The notes beneath the pieces were generated by a model, which searched no databases, was not told the origin of the DNA, and saw only the letters and a list, made by a program, of their open reading frames with translations. 64,000 nucleotides of DNA from Salinibacter ruber DSM 13855 (GTDB lineage Bacteria; Bacteroidota; Rhodothermia; Rhodothermales; Salinibacteraceae). Both the position numbers and the translations under genes were made by a program. The stretch spans positions 2,294,001 through 2,358,000 of the forward strand of contig NC_007677.1 in the NCBI RefSeq assembly GCF_000013045.1, read 5' to 3'. Position 1 is the stretch's first letter, and each line of letters opens with the position of its first letter. Positions 1-9,165 of the stretch are shown here, one piece after another.

Positions 1-339
1 ACGAGGGAGGGTCGGATGGTCGCTCCCCATCACGAGGACCTGCCCGTAGCCGTCCCCCAGCGTCTCCCGGAAGGCCTGCTCCATGCGCCCCCCGAGCCCG
101 TCCCCCGTCTGCACGTGCACGTCCACCCCGGACGGCACCGCGTCGAGCTCCCCGTCGGGCAGCGGCGGGGCCAGGTAGAGCCGCACGTCGGCGTTCAGCC
201 GCAGGACCTGCCGCAGCGTGTCCCGCAGGAACGCCGTGTAGAGGCGGGCCGCCCCGGCGGCGCTGAGAGCCGGCGTAAGGCGTGTTTTGACCTCCCCCGG
301 ACGCGGGACCTTGGCAAAGACGAGAAGGGCAGTGTCCAT
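1..339 (-). CDS. DUF2064 / TIGR04282-type glycosyltransferase-like protein (3' end cut by the window)
   Basis: The 113 visible codons begin MDTALLVFAKVPRPGEVKTR. The FAKxPxPGxVKTRL opening is the nucleotide-binding loop of the DUF2064 family, which has a CofC/GT-A-like nucleotidyl-diphospho-sugar transferase fold. Later come GDGLGGRM and VMGSDHP; the latter is the position of the acidic metal-binding motif in this fold. The ATG is at 337-339, and the stop lies beyond base 1. The gene follows the cysteine desulfurase on the same strand after 51 bases, so cotranscription is likely. The family assignment rests on motif recognition, and the exact substrate is unknown. Confidence 0.75.
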   Translation of the reverse strand, partial: MDTALLVFAKVPRPGEVKTRLTPALSAAGAARLYTAFLRDTLRQVLRLNADVRLYLAPPLPDGELDAVPSGVDVHVQTGDGLGGRMEQAFRETLGDGYGQVLVMGSDHPTLPR

Positions 340-390
340 GGAACGGGGAAGCGGATCGTGGGACGCGACGGGAGGCCACACAGCCCGGCG

Positions 391-1560
391 TCAGCGCATG
401 CGCTGCAATGTAGAGTGGAGGGCGTCGAGGGCCTCATCGATGTCCTCCTCGGTCGTCTTCGCCCCCAGCGAGAACCGAACGGCGGCGGAGGCCGTCGGGC
501 GGTCGAGGCCAAGGGCCGTCAGGACGTGACTCGGTTCCAGTGCGCCGCTGGTGCAGGCCGACCCGGCCGAGACGAGTATGCCCTGCATGTCCAGATTCAG
601 AATCAACATCTCCCCGTCGAGGGGCTCGTCCCCGACCGGCGGAAAGGCCACGTTCACGACGTGGGGCGCAACGGGGGCCTCGTCCAGCGGCGTGTTGCAG
701 ACGTACGGCCCGGGCACCGCCTCATCGAGCCCCACCACGAGCCGCCGCTGGAGCCGGGTCAACCGCTCCGCCCGTTCCTCCGCCTCCGTCACGGCCCGCT
801 CCAGCGCCTCCGCCAGCCCGATGGCCCCGGCCACGTTCTGGGTGCCGCCCCGGCGGTCGCGCTCCTGGGAGCCCCCCTCCACGAGCGGGCCGAGGTCCAC
901 GCCGTTCCGGACGTACAGCACGCCGATCCCCTTCGGCCCGTAGAACTTGTGGCCGGACAGGGAGAGCAGGTCCACGCCGAGCGCCTCCACGTCGAGCGGC
1001 TGCAGGCCCGCCGCCTGCACGGCGTCGCAGTGCAACAGCACGTCGTGCTTGTCACAGACCGCCGCCACGGCCGGAATGTCGGTCTGCACCCCAATTTCGT
1101 TGTTCGTGTGCATGAGGGACACGAGGGCGGTGTCCTCGTCGAGCGCCGCCTCCACCTGTTCGGGCGTGACGGCGCCGTGGGCGTCCGGCGACAGCAGGGT
1201 CACGGGCCGCCCCTGCTCCATCATGCGCCGGGCCGGTTCCACGACGGCCTTGTGCTCGGCGGTGGAGGTGACCAGGCCGGCCTCCGACCCCGCCTCGGTC
1301 GACGCCGCCCCCAGTACCCCCTTCAGGGCCAGGTTGTCGGCCTCCGTCCCCCCGCTGGTGAAGACAATCTCGCTCGACTCGGCCCACAAACAGTCCGCGA
1401 CGCGCTCTCGGGCCCCCTCCATCGCGACCCGGGCCTGCCGCCCCAGCTGATGCACCGACGACGCGTTCCCGTATTCCTCCAGCAGGTACGGTTTCATCAC
1501 CTCAAAGACCTCGGGGTCGAGGGGCGTGGTGGCGGCATGATCGAGGTAGACGCGCTCCAT
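391..1560 (-). CDS. cysteine desulfurase, NifS/IscS family
   Basis: A 389-residue PLP enzyme that removes sulfur from cysteine as an enzyme-bound persulfide for Fe-S cluster or thio-cofactor assembly. It starts MERVYLDHAATTPL, the typical family opening. His103 (AEHKAV) stacks on PLP, Lys205 in SGHKFYGPKG is the PLP Schiff-base lysine, and Cys336 in SAGSACTSG is the persulfide cysteine on the mobile loop. The length is normal. The ATG at 1558-1560 was chosen because it coincides with the conserved N-terminus; upstream in-frame codons encode low-complexity sequence. No iscU or regulator lies next to it. An Nfu-type protein lies at 25.8 kb and could be a partner, but that is inference. Confidence 0.93.
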   Translation of the reverse strand: MERVYLDHAATTPLDPEVFEVMKPYLLEEYGNASSVHQLGRQARVAMEGARERVADCLWAESSEIVFTSGGTEADNLALKGVLGAASTEAGSEAGLVTSTAEHKAVVEPARRMMEQGRPVTLLSPDAHGAVTPEQVEAALDEDTALVSLMHTNNEIGVQTDIPAVAAVCDKHDVLLHCDAVQAAGLQPLDVEALGVDLLSLSGHKFYGPKGIGVLYVRNGVDLGPLVEGGSQERDRRGGTQNVAGAIGLAEALERAVTEAEERAERLTRLQRRLVVGLDEAVPGPYVCNTPLDEAPVAPHVVNVAFPPVGDEPLDGEMLILNLDMQGILVSAGSACTSGALEPSHVLTALGLDRPTASAAVRFSLGAKTTEEDIDEALDALHSTLQRMR

Positions 1561-1644
1561 CGACGGAGAAGGGCGGGACGTTGAGAAACAATGAGGCGGG
1601 CGGGGACGCTTCGGAAATGTATCCAACGGAGCAGCGGGTCGGCT

Positions 1645-1669
1645 GATTCGGACGCGACACAGTCGAATC
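1645..1669. repeat. imperfect inverted repeat in the divergent cysteine desulfurase / murA intergenic region
   Basis: GATTCG(G)AC and GTCGAATC form arms of about eight bases, one of them with a single-base bulge, around a short spacer. The repeat lies in the 226-base gap between two divergent genes, 85 bases upstream of the desulfurase start and 118 bases upstream of murA. It could be an operator or a chance repeat; nothing else supports a regulator here. Confidence 0.3.
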
Positions 1670-1786
1670 CGATGCATTTTGTCGCCCCTGCCGACGAACA
1701 ATTTCACGCATCGGCGTTTTCATCCGGCACCATTTTTGATTTCACACTCGGTCCAGCCCCCTTCCTCCCACCAGCATTGCTGCCCC

Positions 1787-3106
1787 ATGGATAAACTCGT
1801 CGTCCGCGGAGAGTCGTCGCTCCAAGGCCCCCTTACCGTGAGCGGATCGAAAAACACGGCCCTTCCGCTCATGGCCGCCACCCTTCTGGCGAAAGGCCCC
1901 TCGACCATCACCAACGTACCGGACCTGCGGGACGTGCGCACCTTTTCGAAGGTCATTCGGCACGGGGGGCCGGCGGTCGCCTTCGATGCCGACGCCCACA
2001 CCCTCTCGGTGGACGCGACCACCATTGAGACGCCGGTGGCGCCCTACGAACTGGTCAAGAAGATGCGGGCCTCCTTCTACATGCTCGGCGCGCTCCTGGG
2101 GCGCTGCGGGACGGCCAAGGTGTCCCTCCCCGGAGGCTGCGCGTGGGGGCCCCGACCGGTCGATCTGCACATTGAGGGCATGAAGCAGTTCGGGGCCGAC
2201 ATTGAGTTGGACGAGGGCTACGTGCACGCCTCCACCCCGAATGGCGGGCTCGCGGGCGGCACCTTCCGGCTGGAGCCCGTGAGCGTGGGGGCCACCATCA
2301 ACCTTCTGCTCGCCGCCGTGACGGCCCAGGGCGGCTCCAAGATCGAGAACGCGGCCAAGGAGCCGGACGTGGTGGCCTTCGGGCGCGCCCTGCAGGAGAT
2401 GGGGGCTCAGATCGACGGCCTCGGCACCCGGACGATCGAGGTGCAGGGCGTCGACGCGCTCAACGCGGGCACCTTCCGCAACACGCCCGACCGCATCGAG
2501 CTGGGCACCTTCATCCTCATGGCCGCGACCGCCGCCGAGCCCGGCCGCCCCGTCGACATCCACGAGGGCACCCACGAGCACCTGGGCCCGGTCTTCAAGG
2601 AAAAGCTGGCCGAAACGGGGGTCGACGTGTCCTACGGCACCGAAGCCGTCACCGTCACGCGCCCCGAGACGCTCCGTCCGGTTTCCGTCGAGACGTCCCC
2701 CTTCCCCGGCTTCGCGACCGACCTGCAGGCACAGTGGACCGTCTTGCTCAGCCGCACCGACGGCACGGCCACAGTGACGGACACGATCTACGACGACCGG
2801 TTCAAGCACGTCCCGGAGCTGCAGCGCCTCGGCATGGAGATCGAGGTGGACGGAAACACGGCGACAATCCATGGGGGCGCGCCGCTGAAGGGGGCCAAGG
2901 TCATGAGCACGGACCTGCGGGCCGGCGTTTCCCTCGTGATGGCCGGCATGCTCGCCGAGGGCCGCACGGACGTTCTCCGCGTCTACCACCTCGACCGCGG
3001 GTACGAAGACCTCGAAGACAAGCTCCGCGGCGCCGGAGTCTCCATCCACCGCGAGGCGTACGACGAGTTTGCTGAGCCGGACCAGGCCCCCGCTCAGGAC
3101 GGGTAA
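1787..3106 (+). CDS. murA: UDP-N-acetylglucosamine 1-carboxyvinyltransferase
   Basis: This enzyme catalyses the first committed step of peptidoglycan synthesis, transferring enolpyruvate from PEP to UDP-GlcNAc in the cytoplasm. The 439-residue length is slightly above the usual 420. Lys22 sits in VSGSKNTALPL. Cys118 in LPGGCAWGPRPVDLH is the PEP-binding, fosfomycin-sensitive cysteine. TDTIYDDRFKHVPEL carries the catalytic Asp region, and DLRAGVSLVMAGMLAEG is the conserved C-terminal Arg segment. The ATG at 1787 matches the family N-terminus (MDKLVVRG). The gene is divergent from the cysteine desulfurase and convergent with the next, large outer-membrane gene. A short acidic tail follows the family's usual end. 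Confidence 0.96.
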   Translation: MDKLVVRGESSLQGPLTVSGSKNTALPLMAATLLAKGPSTITNVPDLRDVRTFSKVIRHGGPAVAFDADAHTLSVDATTIETPVAPYELVKKMRASFYMLGALLGRCGTAKVSLPGGCAWGPRPVDLHIEGMKQFGADIELDEGYVHASTPNGGLAGGTFRLEPVSVGATINLLLAAVTAQGGSKIENAAKEPDVVAFGRALQEMGAQIDGLGTRTIEVQGVDALNAGTFRNTPDRIELGTFILMAATAAEPGRPVDIHEGTHEHLGPVFKEKLAETGVDVSYGTEAVTVTRPETLRPVSVETSPFPGFATDLQAQWTVLLSRTDGTATVTDTIYDDRFKHVPELQRLGMEIEVDGNTATIHGGAPLKGAKVMSTDLRAGVSLVMAGMLAEGRTDVLRVYHLDRGYEDLEDKLRGAGVSIHREAYDEFAEPDQAPAQDG

Positions 3107-3163
3107 CTCGCGTTCGCGGCTTTTCCTCGGGGCTGCGAGGTGTGCCCTACACAGGAGCGGGCG

Positions 3164-6100
3164 TCAAAACGAGGCGTTGACCTGCACGCGCACCGTATGG
3201 ATCGGATCGGTCGTGGCCGGGGCGCGTCCGTCGTAGTTCAGCGTGGCACGGAGGCGGTCCGTAAACGCGTACTGCCCCTGCAGCCCCCAGAGCAGCGAGG
3301 TGCCGGGCCCGCGTCCATCGGTCAGTTCGAACTGCGCCCGCCCGACGGCCGTCCCGTTGAGGTCGACCCGCGCCACCTCGGCGTTCGCCGTAAGCCGCAG
3401 GCGCCCCGCGCGGCGCCATGTCAGCTCAAGGGGCAGCGTATACAGGTCGACGCGGCGCCCCTTCGCCCGGTCCCGCTTTCGGGCATAGACCCCCGCTAGC
3501 GTCACGTCGAGCGCAGGACGGGGCTGGTACGAGACACTGGGCCGAATTCGGAGCGTGCGGATGTCGAAACTACGGGCCTCGTCGAAGGCCTCGCTCTGCA
3601 CCCGGTCGCGTTCCGCCGTGCCCGTCGCCCGGAACTGCCAGGACGAGGCCGGGCGGAGCCGTCCCTCCACCTCCCACCGGTTCAGGAACCGCCGCTCGCC
3701 CCCCGCGGCGCGCTCCGTAAGGCCCCGGACCTGCCGCCAGGAGGCATCCAGGCCGTATCCCCGCTGCGTCCGAAACACCTCCAGGCGCTGCTCGAGCCGC
3801 AGTGAGCCGTCGGTCGTGCGCCCCGGGCGCCGAAATTCATTCGGATCCAGCCGGTAGAGGGCCGTGGGATTGTCGGTCCGGCTCTGCTCACGGACCTGGA
3901 CGCGCGTCTCCGTGGTGACCAGGCGCAGTCCCTTCTTCCACCACGCGTCCCCGTCCGGCCACAGGCGCCGGGGGCGCAGCGCGAGGCGGGTGCGCAGTTG
4001 GAGATCAACGACGGACTCGAGCGTGTCGGACGGCACGAAGCGCTGCACGTACGTGCCCTCGTTGGGGGTTGTCTCCGGAACGAACTCGTCGACCTGCTGC
4101 ACGCCATCGTCGTTGGCGTCGCGCCACACGTACTGCCCCCGCTCGGGCGAGGTCTGGACGTACACCTCGCGCTGAATGGGGGTGCGCTCGGTCGCCGCGT
4201 CGTAGAACAACCGCGCGTCGACCGCCCGCTCCAGCGGCCGGGCTCGCCCGTCGATCCGCATGAGAACCGACTCGGTCTCGCGCCGCTGCCCGGTGCGGCG
4301 GAAGACATCGGTGACGTCTCGGCGTCGCAGCCCGCCCTGCACCGACACCCGGTACGGCGCCTGCGGGTCGAGGGCGAGCTCCGTCTGGGCCGTCCACGTC
4401 CGCGACGCGTCGCGAAACGAACCGTCCACCACGCCCTGCTCGGTGCGGCGCTCCAGGCTGGCGGACGCCTCGACGGGCCCGTTGGCGTACGACAGCCCGG
4501 GTCGGACCTCCAGAAACCGAACCGACTCGGCCGTCAGGCTGTCCGTGCCGCGTGCTCGCTGGCGGCGGCGCTCCCGCCGCACGTCGAGCCGTGGCTCCAG
4601 GCGCCCGTCCCAGAGCGGCTGGCGCACCGTGGCCGCCTGCCGCCGCCAGGCCCCCTCGACCTCCGCGGACCGGTCGGTGCTGGTGATGGAGACGGCCTGG
4701 AGTGAGAGGCGGGGCCATCCGGGCTCCTCAACAGAGAGCGCCCCCCGCCGCCGCCACGCCTCGAAGGCCGACCCGACCGTCAGCCGCCCGCCGCCCGCTT
4801 TCAAAGACGAATCGTCTCCCCAGTCGACGCTCATCTGCCCCTCGTCCACCGTCTCGTCGCCGCGATCTAGAAGGCGGTCCGGAAGCCCCGACCCGCCGCG
4901 CGAGAGATTCCACCGCCGCCCGTACTCGATGGGGCGCGTCTGGTCGAACGTGACAAAGTTCTGGCCCCGCTCCCGGCGCCGCACCCGGCCCGATACCGTT
5001 CCGAGCGTCGTGCCTCCGACCTCCATCCTCATCGGGGCGACCCGCACCCCGGCCGTGCACGCCCGGCCCCGATCGTCGCCCGCGTCGCGTCCCGAGAACC
5101 GATTTTGATCGTTTAGCGACCCGGCCCACTCCCCAAACACCTCGACACCAGCCACCGGCTCGACCGAGCCGGTCAGGTCGACGAGGCGCTGGCGGGTCGG
5201 GGCCGGAAGCGGTTGAACGGGGGCGTAGGCCCCATCTCCTGGCCCTGCGTACTCGTAGACGACCCCGTTCGTCTCGGCCCCGGCGCGCTGGTAGTCTCCC
5301 TCTCCGGCCCCCACCCGCGTGAAGCGGACCCGGAAGACCGGGGTGTCCGGGGCCGGCGCGTCCTCTACGGCGACGAAGATCGTGTCCTGCGTCCCGTCGG
5401 GCGACGCGATCGGCTCGCGGCGGTAGTGGACGTAGGGCGCATCCGAATCGAACTCCACGCGGCGCGCCCCGCTCCGGACCGCCGACGCGTCCCCGGCCCG
5501 CGCGAGGCGGAGCGAGTCCTGGCGGGACAGGTCGAAGGCCGTCTGAAAGTCGCGCCCGTCGGCCTGCCGGACGACCGTGGCCCCCACGTTGACCCGGGCG
5601 TCGCCGTCGCGTCCCCGCCACGCCCCCGCCGTTGCCCGCCCACCGACCAGCGTCCGCGTGAACTGCGTGGTCGAGTACTGAAACTCGACGGTAATGCGCC
5701 GGTCGTCGGTGATGAGGCGGTCGGCAGTAAATGTGATCTCGGCCTGCGTGTAGTCGATCACGTAGTCCTCAGTTCGGCCGCGCGTGAGGCGCTCGCCGTC
5801 TAGAAAGACGCGCTCCGACCCCGCGACGACGATGATGGCCTCCTCCCCGTTCGCCCCCCGGAGGCGATACGGCCCCTGAACCCCGTCGGTCGGCGCGATG
5901 TCCTGCGTACGGAACTGCCCCCGGCTCACCGCCCCGAAGGCCGTGGCCTCCCCTTCCGCCAGCCCGGCGGCCGCGCCCAGCCCGTCGCTCTCGACGGAGA
6001 CGCCCTGCACCTTCTGCGAGAACTGGCCGAACGTCCCGCCGTCGAGATCCACGTCCACGTCGCCGAGGCGAGCCCTGCCCTGGGGGGCCTCCACCGATAG

Positions 6101-6745
6101 AAAGACACGGTCGAAGTCTTGAAGGCGCTGGGTCGTGCCTTCCGGCTGGATGGGCGTGTTCTCGTCGGTGAGCAGGGCCTGGACGAACACGCTGTCGGCC
6201 ACCTCGCCCTGCAACTGCATGCGGAGGCCCGACTCCACGCTCACGTCGCGCTGCGTGCCGCCCACCACGCCCCGCGAGATGGAGCCGCTCCGCTGAATGT
6301 CAATGCCGGCGAAGGGATCGAACCCGGTGGTGTCGGGACGAGTCTCCTCCACGACCACCGTCGCCGAGTCGGCCGCGGCACTCGTGTCCGGGGCCCGGCG
6401 GCGATACACCTCCTCGAAGGCGAACGGATACGTCCGGTAGCGGGCGAACAGGGTGTCGCGGGCCCCGAGGAGGTCGTCCCGACGCACCCACAACCGCCCG
6501 GTTCGCGCCTCGATCCGGTACTCGGACGTATCGAGGCGCGTCGGGCCGACCCGAATCGTCTCGCTGCCCGGCAGCACAAACCGGCGTAGCTGATACGGCT
6601 GCGGCTGAAAGGTATCGATTGTATCCCGGTGACGCCCGAGGTCCCTCAGCACCTGCGTCGTGTCCTGCGCCGCCGCCTCGCCCAGGAGCAGTCCCCCCAC
6701 ACCACACAGCAGCAGCACCCGAACAATCGACGGAGCGTACAACAC
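3164..6745 (-). CDS. large outer-membrane beta-barrel protein, uncharacterised Bacteroidota-type family
   Basis: 1193 residues. The GTG start at 6743-6745 gives a clean signal peptide (hydrophobic core to about residue 24, then EAAAQD). The N-terminal part carries the pattern SGSISRGVVGGTQRDVSV, then TDENTPIQPEGTTQRLQDFD, then AGSERVFLDGERL and YVIDYTQAEITFTADRLI. I recognise this order from large uncharacterised outer-membrane proteins of Bacteroidota and Chlorobi. The remainder alternates polar and aromatic strands and ends in VQVNASF; a C-terminal Phe is typical of BAM-inserted barrels. It is the last gene of a purD / beta-propeller / barrel operon, 85 bases after the propeller gene. The function is unknown. 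A role in surface assembly or export is a guess. Confidence 0.75.
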   Translation of the reverse strand: MLYAPSIVRVLLLCGVGGLLLGEAAAQDTTQVLRDLGRHRDTIDTFQPQPYQLRRFVLPGSETIRVGPTRLDTSEYRIEARTGRLWVRRDDLLGARDTLFARYRTYPFAFEEVYRRRAPDTSAAADSATVVVEETRPDTTGFDPFAGIDIQRSGSISRGVVGGTQRDVSVESGLRMQLQGEVADSVFVQALLTDENTPIQPEGTTQRLQDFDRVFLSVEAPQGRARLGDVDVDLDGGTFGQFSQKVQGVSVESDGLGAAAGLAEGEATAFGAVSRGQFRTQDIAPTDGVQGPYRLRGANGEEAIIVVAGSERVFLDGERLTRGRTEDYVIDYTQAEITFTADRLITDDRRITVEFQYSTTQFTRTLVGGRATAGAWRGRDGDARVNVGATVVRQADGRDFQTAFDLSRQDSLRLARAGDASAVRSGARRVEFDSDAPYVHYRREPIASPDGTQDTIFVAVEDAPAPDTPVFRVRFTRVGAGEGDYQRAGAETNGVVYEYAGPGDGAYAPVQPLPAPTRQRLVDLTGSVEPVAGVEVFGEWAGSLNDQNRFSGRDAGDDRGRACTAGVRVAPMRMEVGGTTLGTVSGRVRRRERGQNFVTFDQTRPIEYGRRWNLSRGGSGLPDRLLDRGDETVDEGQMSVDWGDDSSLKAGGGRLTVGSAFEAWRRRGALSVEEPGWPRLSLQAVSITSTDRSAEVEGAWRRQAATVRQPLWDGRLEPRLDVRRERRRQRARGTDSLTAESVRFLEVRPGLSYANGPVEASASLERRTEQGVVDGSFRDASRTWTAQTELALDPQAPYRVSVQGGLRRRDVTDVFRRTGQRRETESVLMRIDGRARPLERAVDARLFYDAATERTPIQREVYVQTSPERGQYVWRDANDDGVQQVDEFVPETTPNEGTYVQRFVPSDTLESVVDLQLRTRLALRPRRLWPDGDAWWKKGLRLVTTETRVQVREQSRTDNPTALYRLDPNEFRRPGRTTDGSLRLEQRLEVFRTQRGYGLDASWRQVRGLTERAAGGERRFLNRWEVEGRLRPASSWQFRATGTAERDRVQSEAFDEARSFDIRTLRIRPSVSYQPRPALDVTLAGVYARKRDRAKGRRVDLYTLPLELTWRRAGRLRLTANAEVARVDLNGTAVGRAQFELTDGRGPGTSLLWGLQGQYAFTDRLRATLNYDGRAPATTDPIHTVRVQVNASF

Positions 6746-6830
6746 GAGCGGTACCGCGCCAGCGGAACGAAACGAGCATTAGCGATTCCCCGAGCGACGC
6801 TGCCTCCCGACGACGTTCGTCTCTCTGCCG

Positions 6831-7754
6831 CTACCAGGCCGGGCGCCGAAGCAGCCGCGTTTCGGTAAGCAGGTACGCGCGGTCCTGGTACACGGCCACG
6901 TCGACGAGCGGCTCGCCGAGGTCGACCGTGTGCTCCGCGACGACGCCCACCGCCCGGTCCCACACGAGGACACGGCGCGGACACACAACCCACAGCCGGC
7001 CGCGATGGACGGCGAGGGCCTGCACGGCGGCCGGGGCGAGTCCGGGCACGCGACGGCGAAATGTGCCGACGGCATCGTAGATAAGCACCGCCTCGCGACC
7101 GGCGTCGGCCACGTACAGGCGGCGGTCCGGCCCCAGGGCCAACGCAACCGGATCCTGCAGCCGCCCTCCTCGCCCAGACACGACGGCCTGCGCCTGCCCT
7201 ACGTCACTCCACTTCCAGACTTGGCGGTTGCGTGAATCGAGCACGAACACGGCCCCCTCATCGTCCCGCGCCACCCCGATTGGCCGTCCATCGCCCTGGA
7301 CCGAGGCCCCTCCTCCTCCGTCCTGAAAGGCCCACTCCCCGGCCGCCCGCCGCCCGGTCTGCCCGACGGGCAGCGACTCGAGATACTGCCCCTCCGTCGA
7401 CAACCGCTGGACGCGCCCGTTGTAGGTGTCGGCCACGAGGAGAACCTGCCCGTTCGTCGGATCGATGGCCGAGGGCGTGTCGAACGTGCCCGGTCGTGTG
7501 CCCGCCCCGCCCAGCACAGCCCGGCGGGTGCCATCGGCCTCAAAAATGCCCACCACGCTACGCCCCGCGTCCGCGACGTAGAGGCGCTCCCGCGGATCGA
7601 CGGCGAGCGCCCGTGCCTCTTCAAACTGTGCAAGGACCGTCCCCGCTACGCGGTCTGTCCCCTGCGCCCACGCCGAGCCCGTGGCCCACGCGCCTCCGCC
7701 CCCCCACAGAAGCAGGGCCGCAAGCCCAGCACACAGCAGATGGCGGCAACGCAT
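6831..7754 (-). CDS. secreted NHL-repeat beta-propeller protein
   Basis: 307 residues starting at the ATG 7752-7754 (MRCRHLLCAGLAALLLW), a signal peptide ending near AWAQG. The mature part repeats the NHL pattern: ALAVDPRERLYVADAGRSVVGIF, then a block containing LLVADTYNGRVQRLS, then VFVLDSRNRQVWKW and ALGPDRRLYVADAGREAVLIY. This makes a roughly six-bladed propeller. Such proteins act as periplasmic or surface binding scaffolds and usually have no enzyme activity. It starts 14 bases after the purD stop and is followed after 85 bases by the giant barrel gene, which suggests the two envelope proteins act together. Confidence 0.8.
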   Translation of the reverse strand: MRCRHLLCAGLAALLLWGGGGAWATGSAWAQGTDRVAGTVLAQFEEARALAVDPRERLYVADAGRSVVGIFEADGTRRAVLGGAGTRPGTFDTPSAIDPTNGQVLLVADTYNGRVQRLSTEGQYLESLPVGQTGRRAAGEWAFQDGGGGASVQGDGRPIGVARDDEGAVFVLDSRNRQVWKWSDVGQAQAVVSGRGGRLQDPVALALGPDRRLYVADAGREAVLIYDAVGTFRRRVPGLAPAAVQALAVHRGRLWVVCPRRVLVWDRAVGVVAEHTVDLGEPLVDVAVYQDRAYLLTETRLLRRPAW

Positions 7755-7768
7755 ACACACAGGGGGGC

Positions 7769-9061
7769 CTATGATGCATTCAGGTGAGCCAGTCCTTTCT
7801 CGCCAATATCGCGGCGGTAGGTCTTGCCTTCAAACTCGACGCGGTCGACGCCGTCGTACGCCCGGTCGAGGGCCGCCGGCAGGTCTCGTCCGGTGGCGGT
7901 GACGCCGAGCACGCGTCCCCCGCCGGTCACGAGCGTCCCCTCCGGCGTGAGCCGGGTGCCGGCGTGGATGACCGACACGTCCTCCAGGGCCTCCGCGTCC
8001 CCAACCCCGGCAATCTCAAATCCCGTCTCGTAGTCGGTCGGGTATCCGTCCGAGGCGAGCACGACGCAGGCCGCCGCTCCGGGCGTGGTCCGGAGGTTGC
8101 CACCCTGCAGGTCGCCGTCCGCGAGGTTCCGGAAGAGCGCGGCTAAGTCTGACTCCACGAGCGGAAGCACGACCTGGGCCTCGGGATCGCCGAGGCGGCA
8201 GTTGTACTCGACCACCTTCGGCCCCTCCTCCGTGATCATGAGGCCGCAGTAGAGCACCCCGCGGTACGGCGTGCCCTCCTCCTGCATGCCCTGAAGGGTC
8301 GGCTCGATGATCTCGCGGCAGATGCGTGAGAGCAGCGCTCCGTCCACGATCGGGGCCGGGGCAAACGCGCCCATGCCCCCTGTATTCGGGCCGGTGCCAC
8401 CCTCCCCGATGGGCTTGTGGTCCTGGGACGGCGGGAGAAGAACGTAGTGCGCCCCGTCGGTGAGGGCCAGGACGCTCACCTCCTCCCCCTCCATCTTTTC
8501 CTCGATCACGACCTGATCCCCCGCCGCCCCGAAGGCCCGCTGGTTTACGATCTGGCCCAGCGCGTCGTGGGCCTCGTCCAGGGTGGAGCACACGAAGGCG
8601 CCCTTCCCCCCCGCCAGGCCATCCGCCTTCACCACGACCGGGGCCCCCACGTCATCGAGGTAAGCCGCCGCGTCGTCGGCCTCTTCCGCGTCGAACACCC
8701 GGAACGATGCCGTTGGCACGTCGTGGCGCGCCATGAATTGATCGGCGAAGGCCTTGCTGCCTTCCAGCTGCGCAGCCGTCTTCGTGGGCCCCACGATGGG
8801 CAGCCCGGCCGCCTCGAATCGGTTGACGATGCCCGCCACGAGCGGCCGCTCGGGCCCCACCAGGGTGAGGTCGATGGCCTCCGTCTCCGCAAAGTCGACC
8901 AGCCCGTCCAGGTCGGTCGCCTCCAGGCCCACGTTTGTGGCCTTCTGGGCCGTGCCGGGGTTGCCGGGCGCGGCGAACAGGGCGGACACCTGATCGCTCT
9001 GGGCCAGGGCCTTCACGAGCGCGTGCTCTCGTCCTCCACTTCCGACTACGAGGATTCGCAT
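7769..9061 (-). CDS. purD: phosphoribosylamine--glycine ligase
   Basis: The GARS enzyme of de novo purine synthesis makes glycinamide ribonucleotide from phosphoribosylamine, glycine and ATP. The 430-residue length is normal. The N-terminal nucleotide-fold motif is MRILVVGSGGREHALV. The ATP-grasp domain shows VVKADGLAGGKGAF, QDHKPIGEGGTGPNTGGMG and VEYNCRLGDPEAQ; this last motif supplies the metal ligands. The ATG at 9059-9061 matches the family N-terminus. It is the first gene of an operon with two envelope genes, an unusual association for a purine gene. It is divergent from the 9166 barrel gene. Confidence 0.96.
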   Translation of the reverse strand: MRILVVGSGGREHALVKALAQSDQVSALFAAPGNPGTAQKATNVGLEATDLDGLVDFAETEAIDLTLVGPERPLVAGIVNRFEAAGLPIVGPTKTAAQLEGSKAFADQFMARHDVPTASFRVFDAEEADDAAAYLDDVGAPVVVKADGLAGGKGAFVCSTLDEAHDALGQIVNQRAFGAAGDQVVIEEKMEGEEVSVLALTDGAHYVLLPPSQDHKPIGEGGTGPNTGGMGAFAPAPIVDGALLSRICREIIEPTLQGMQEEGTPYRGVLYCGLMITEEGPKVVEYNCRLGDPEAQVVLPLVESDLAALFRNLADGDLQGGNLRTTPGAAACVVLASDGYPTDYETGFEIAGVGDAEALEDVSVIHAGTRLTPEGTLVTGGGRVLGVTATGRDLPAALDRAYDGVDRVEFEGKTYRRDIGEKGLAHLNAS

Positions 9062-9165
9062 ACGGTTTTTGATGACTGACCGGGAAGAACCAGTTACACT
9101 GAAACCTCCCCCCTCGCCGCGCCGTGCGGCAGGATCCATTTCAACATAGGTGACGGCTCCCACTG

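Noticed and set aside
16-1584. A 522-codon plus-strand frame opposite cysteine desulfurase
   Set aside because: It is antisense to a gene with intact catalytic residues, and its composition is Arg/His/Pro-rich without motifs.
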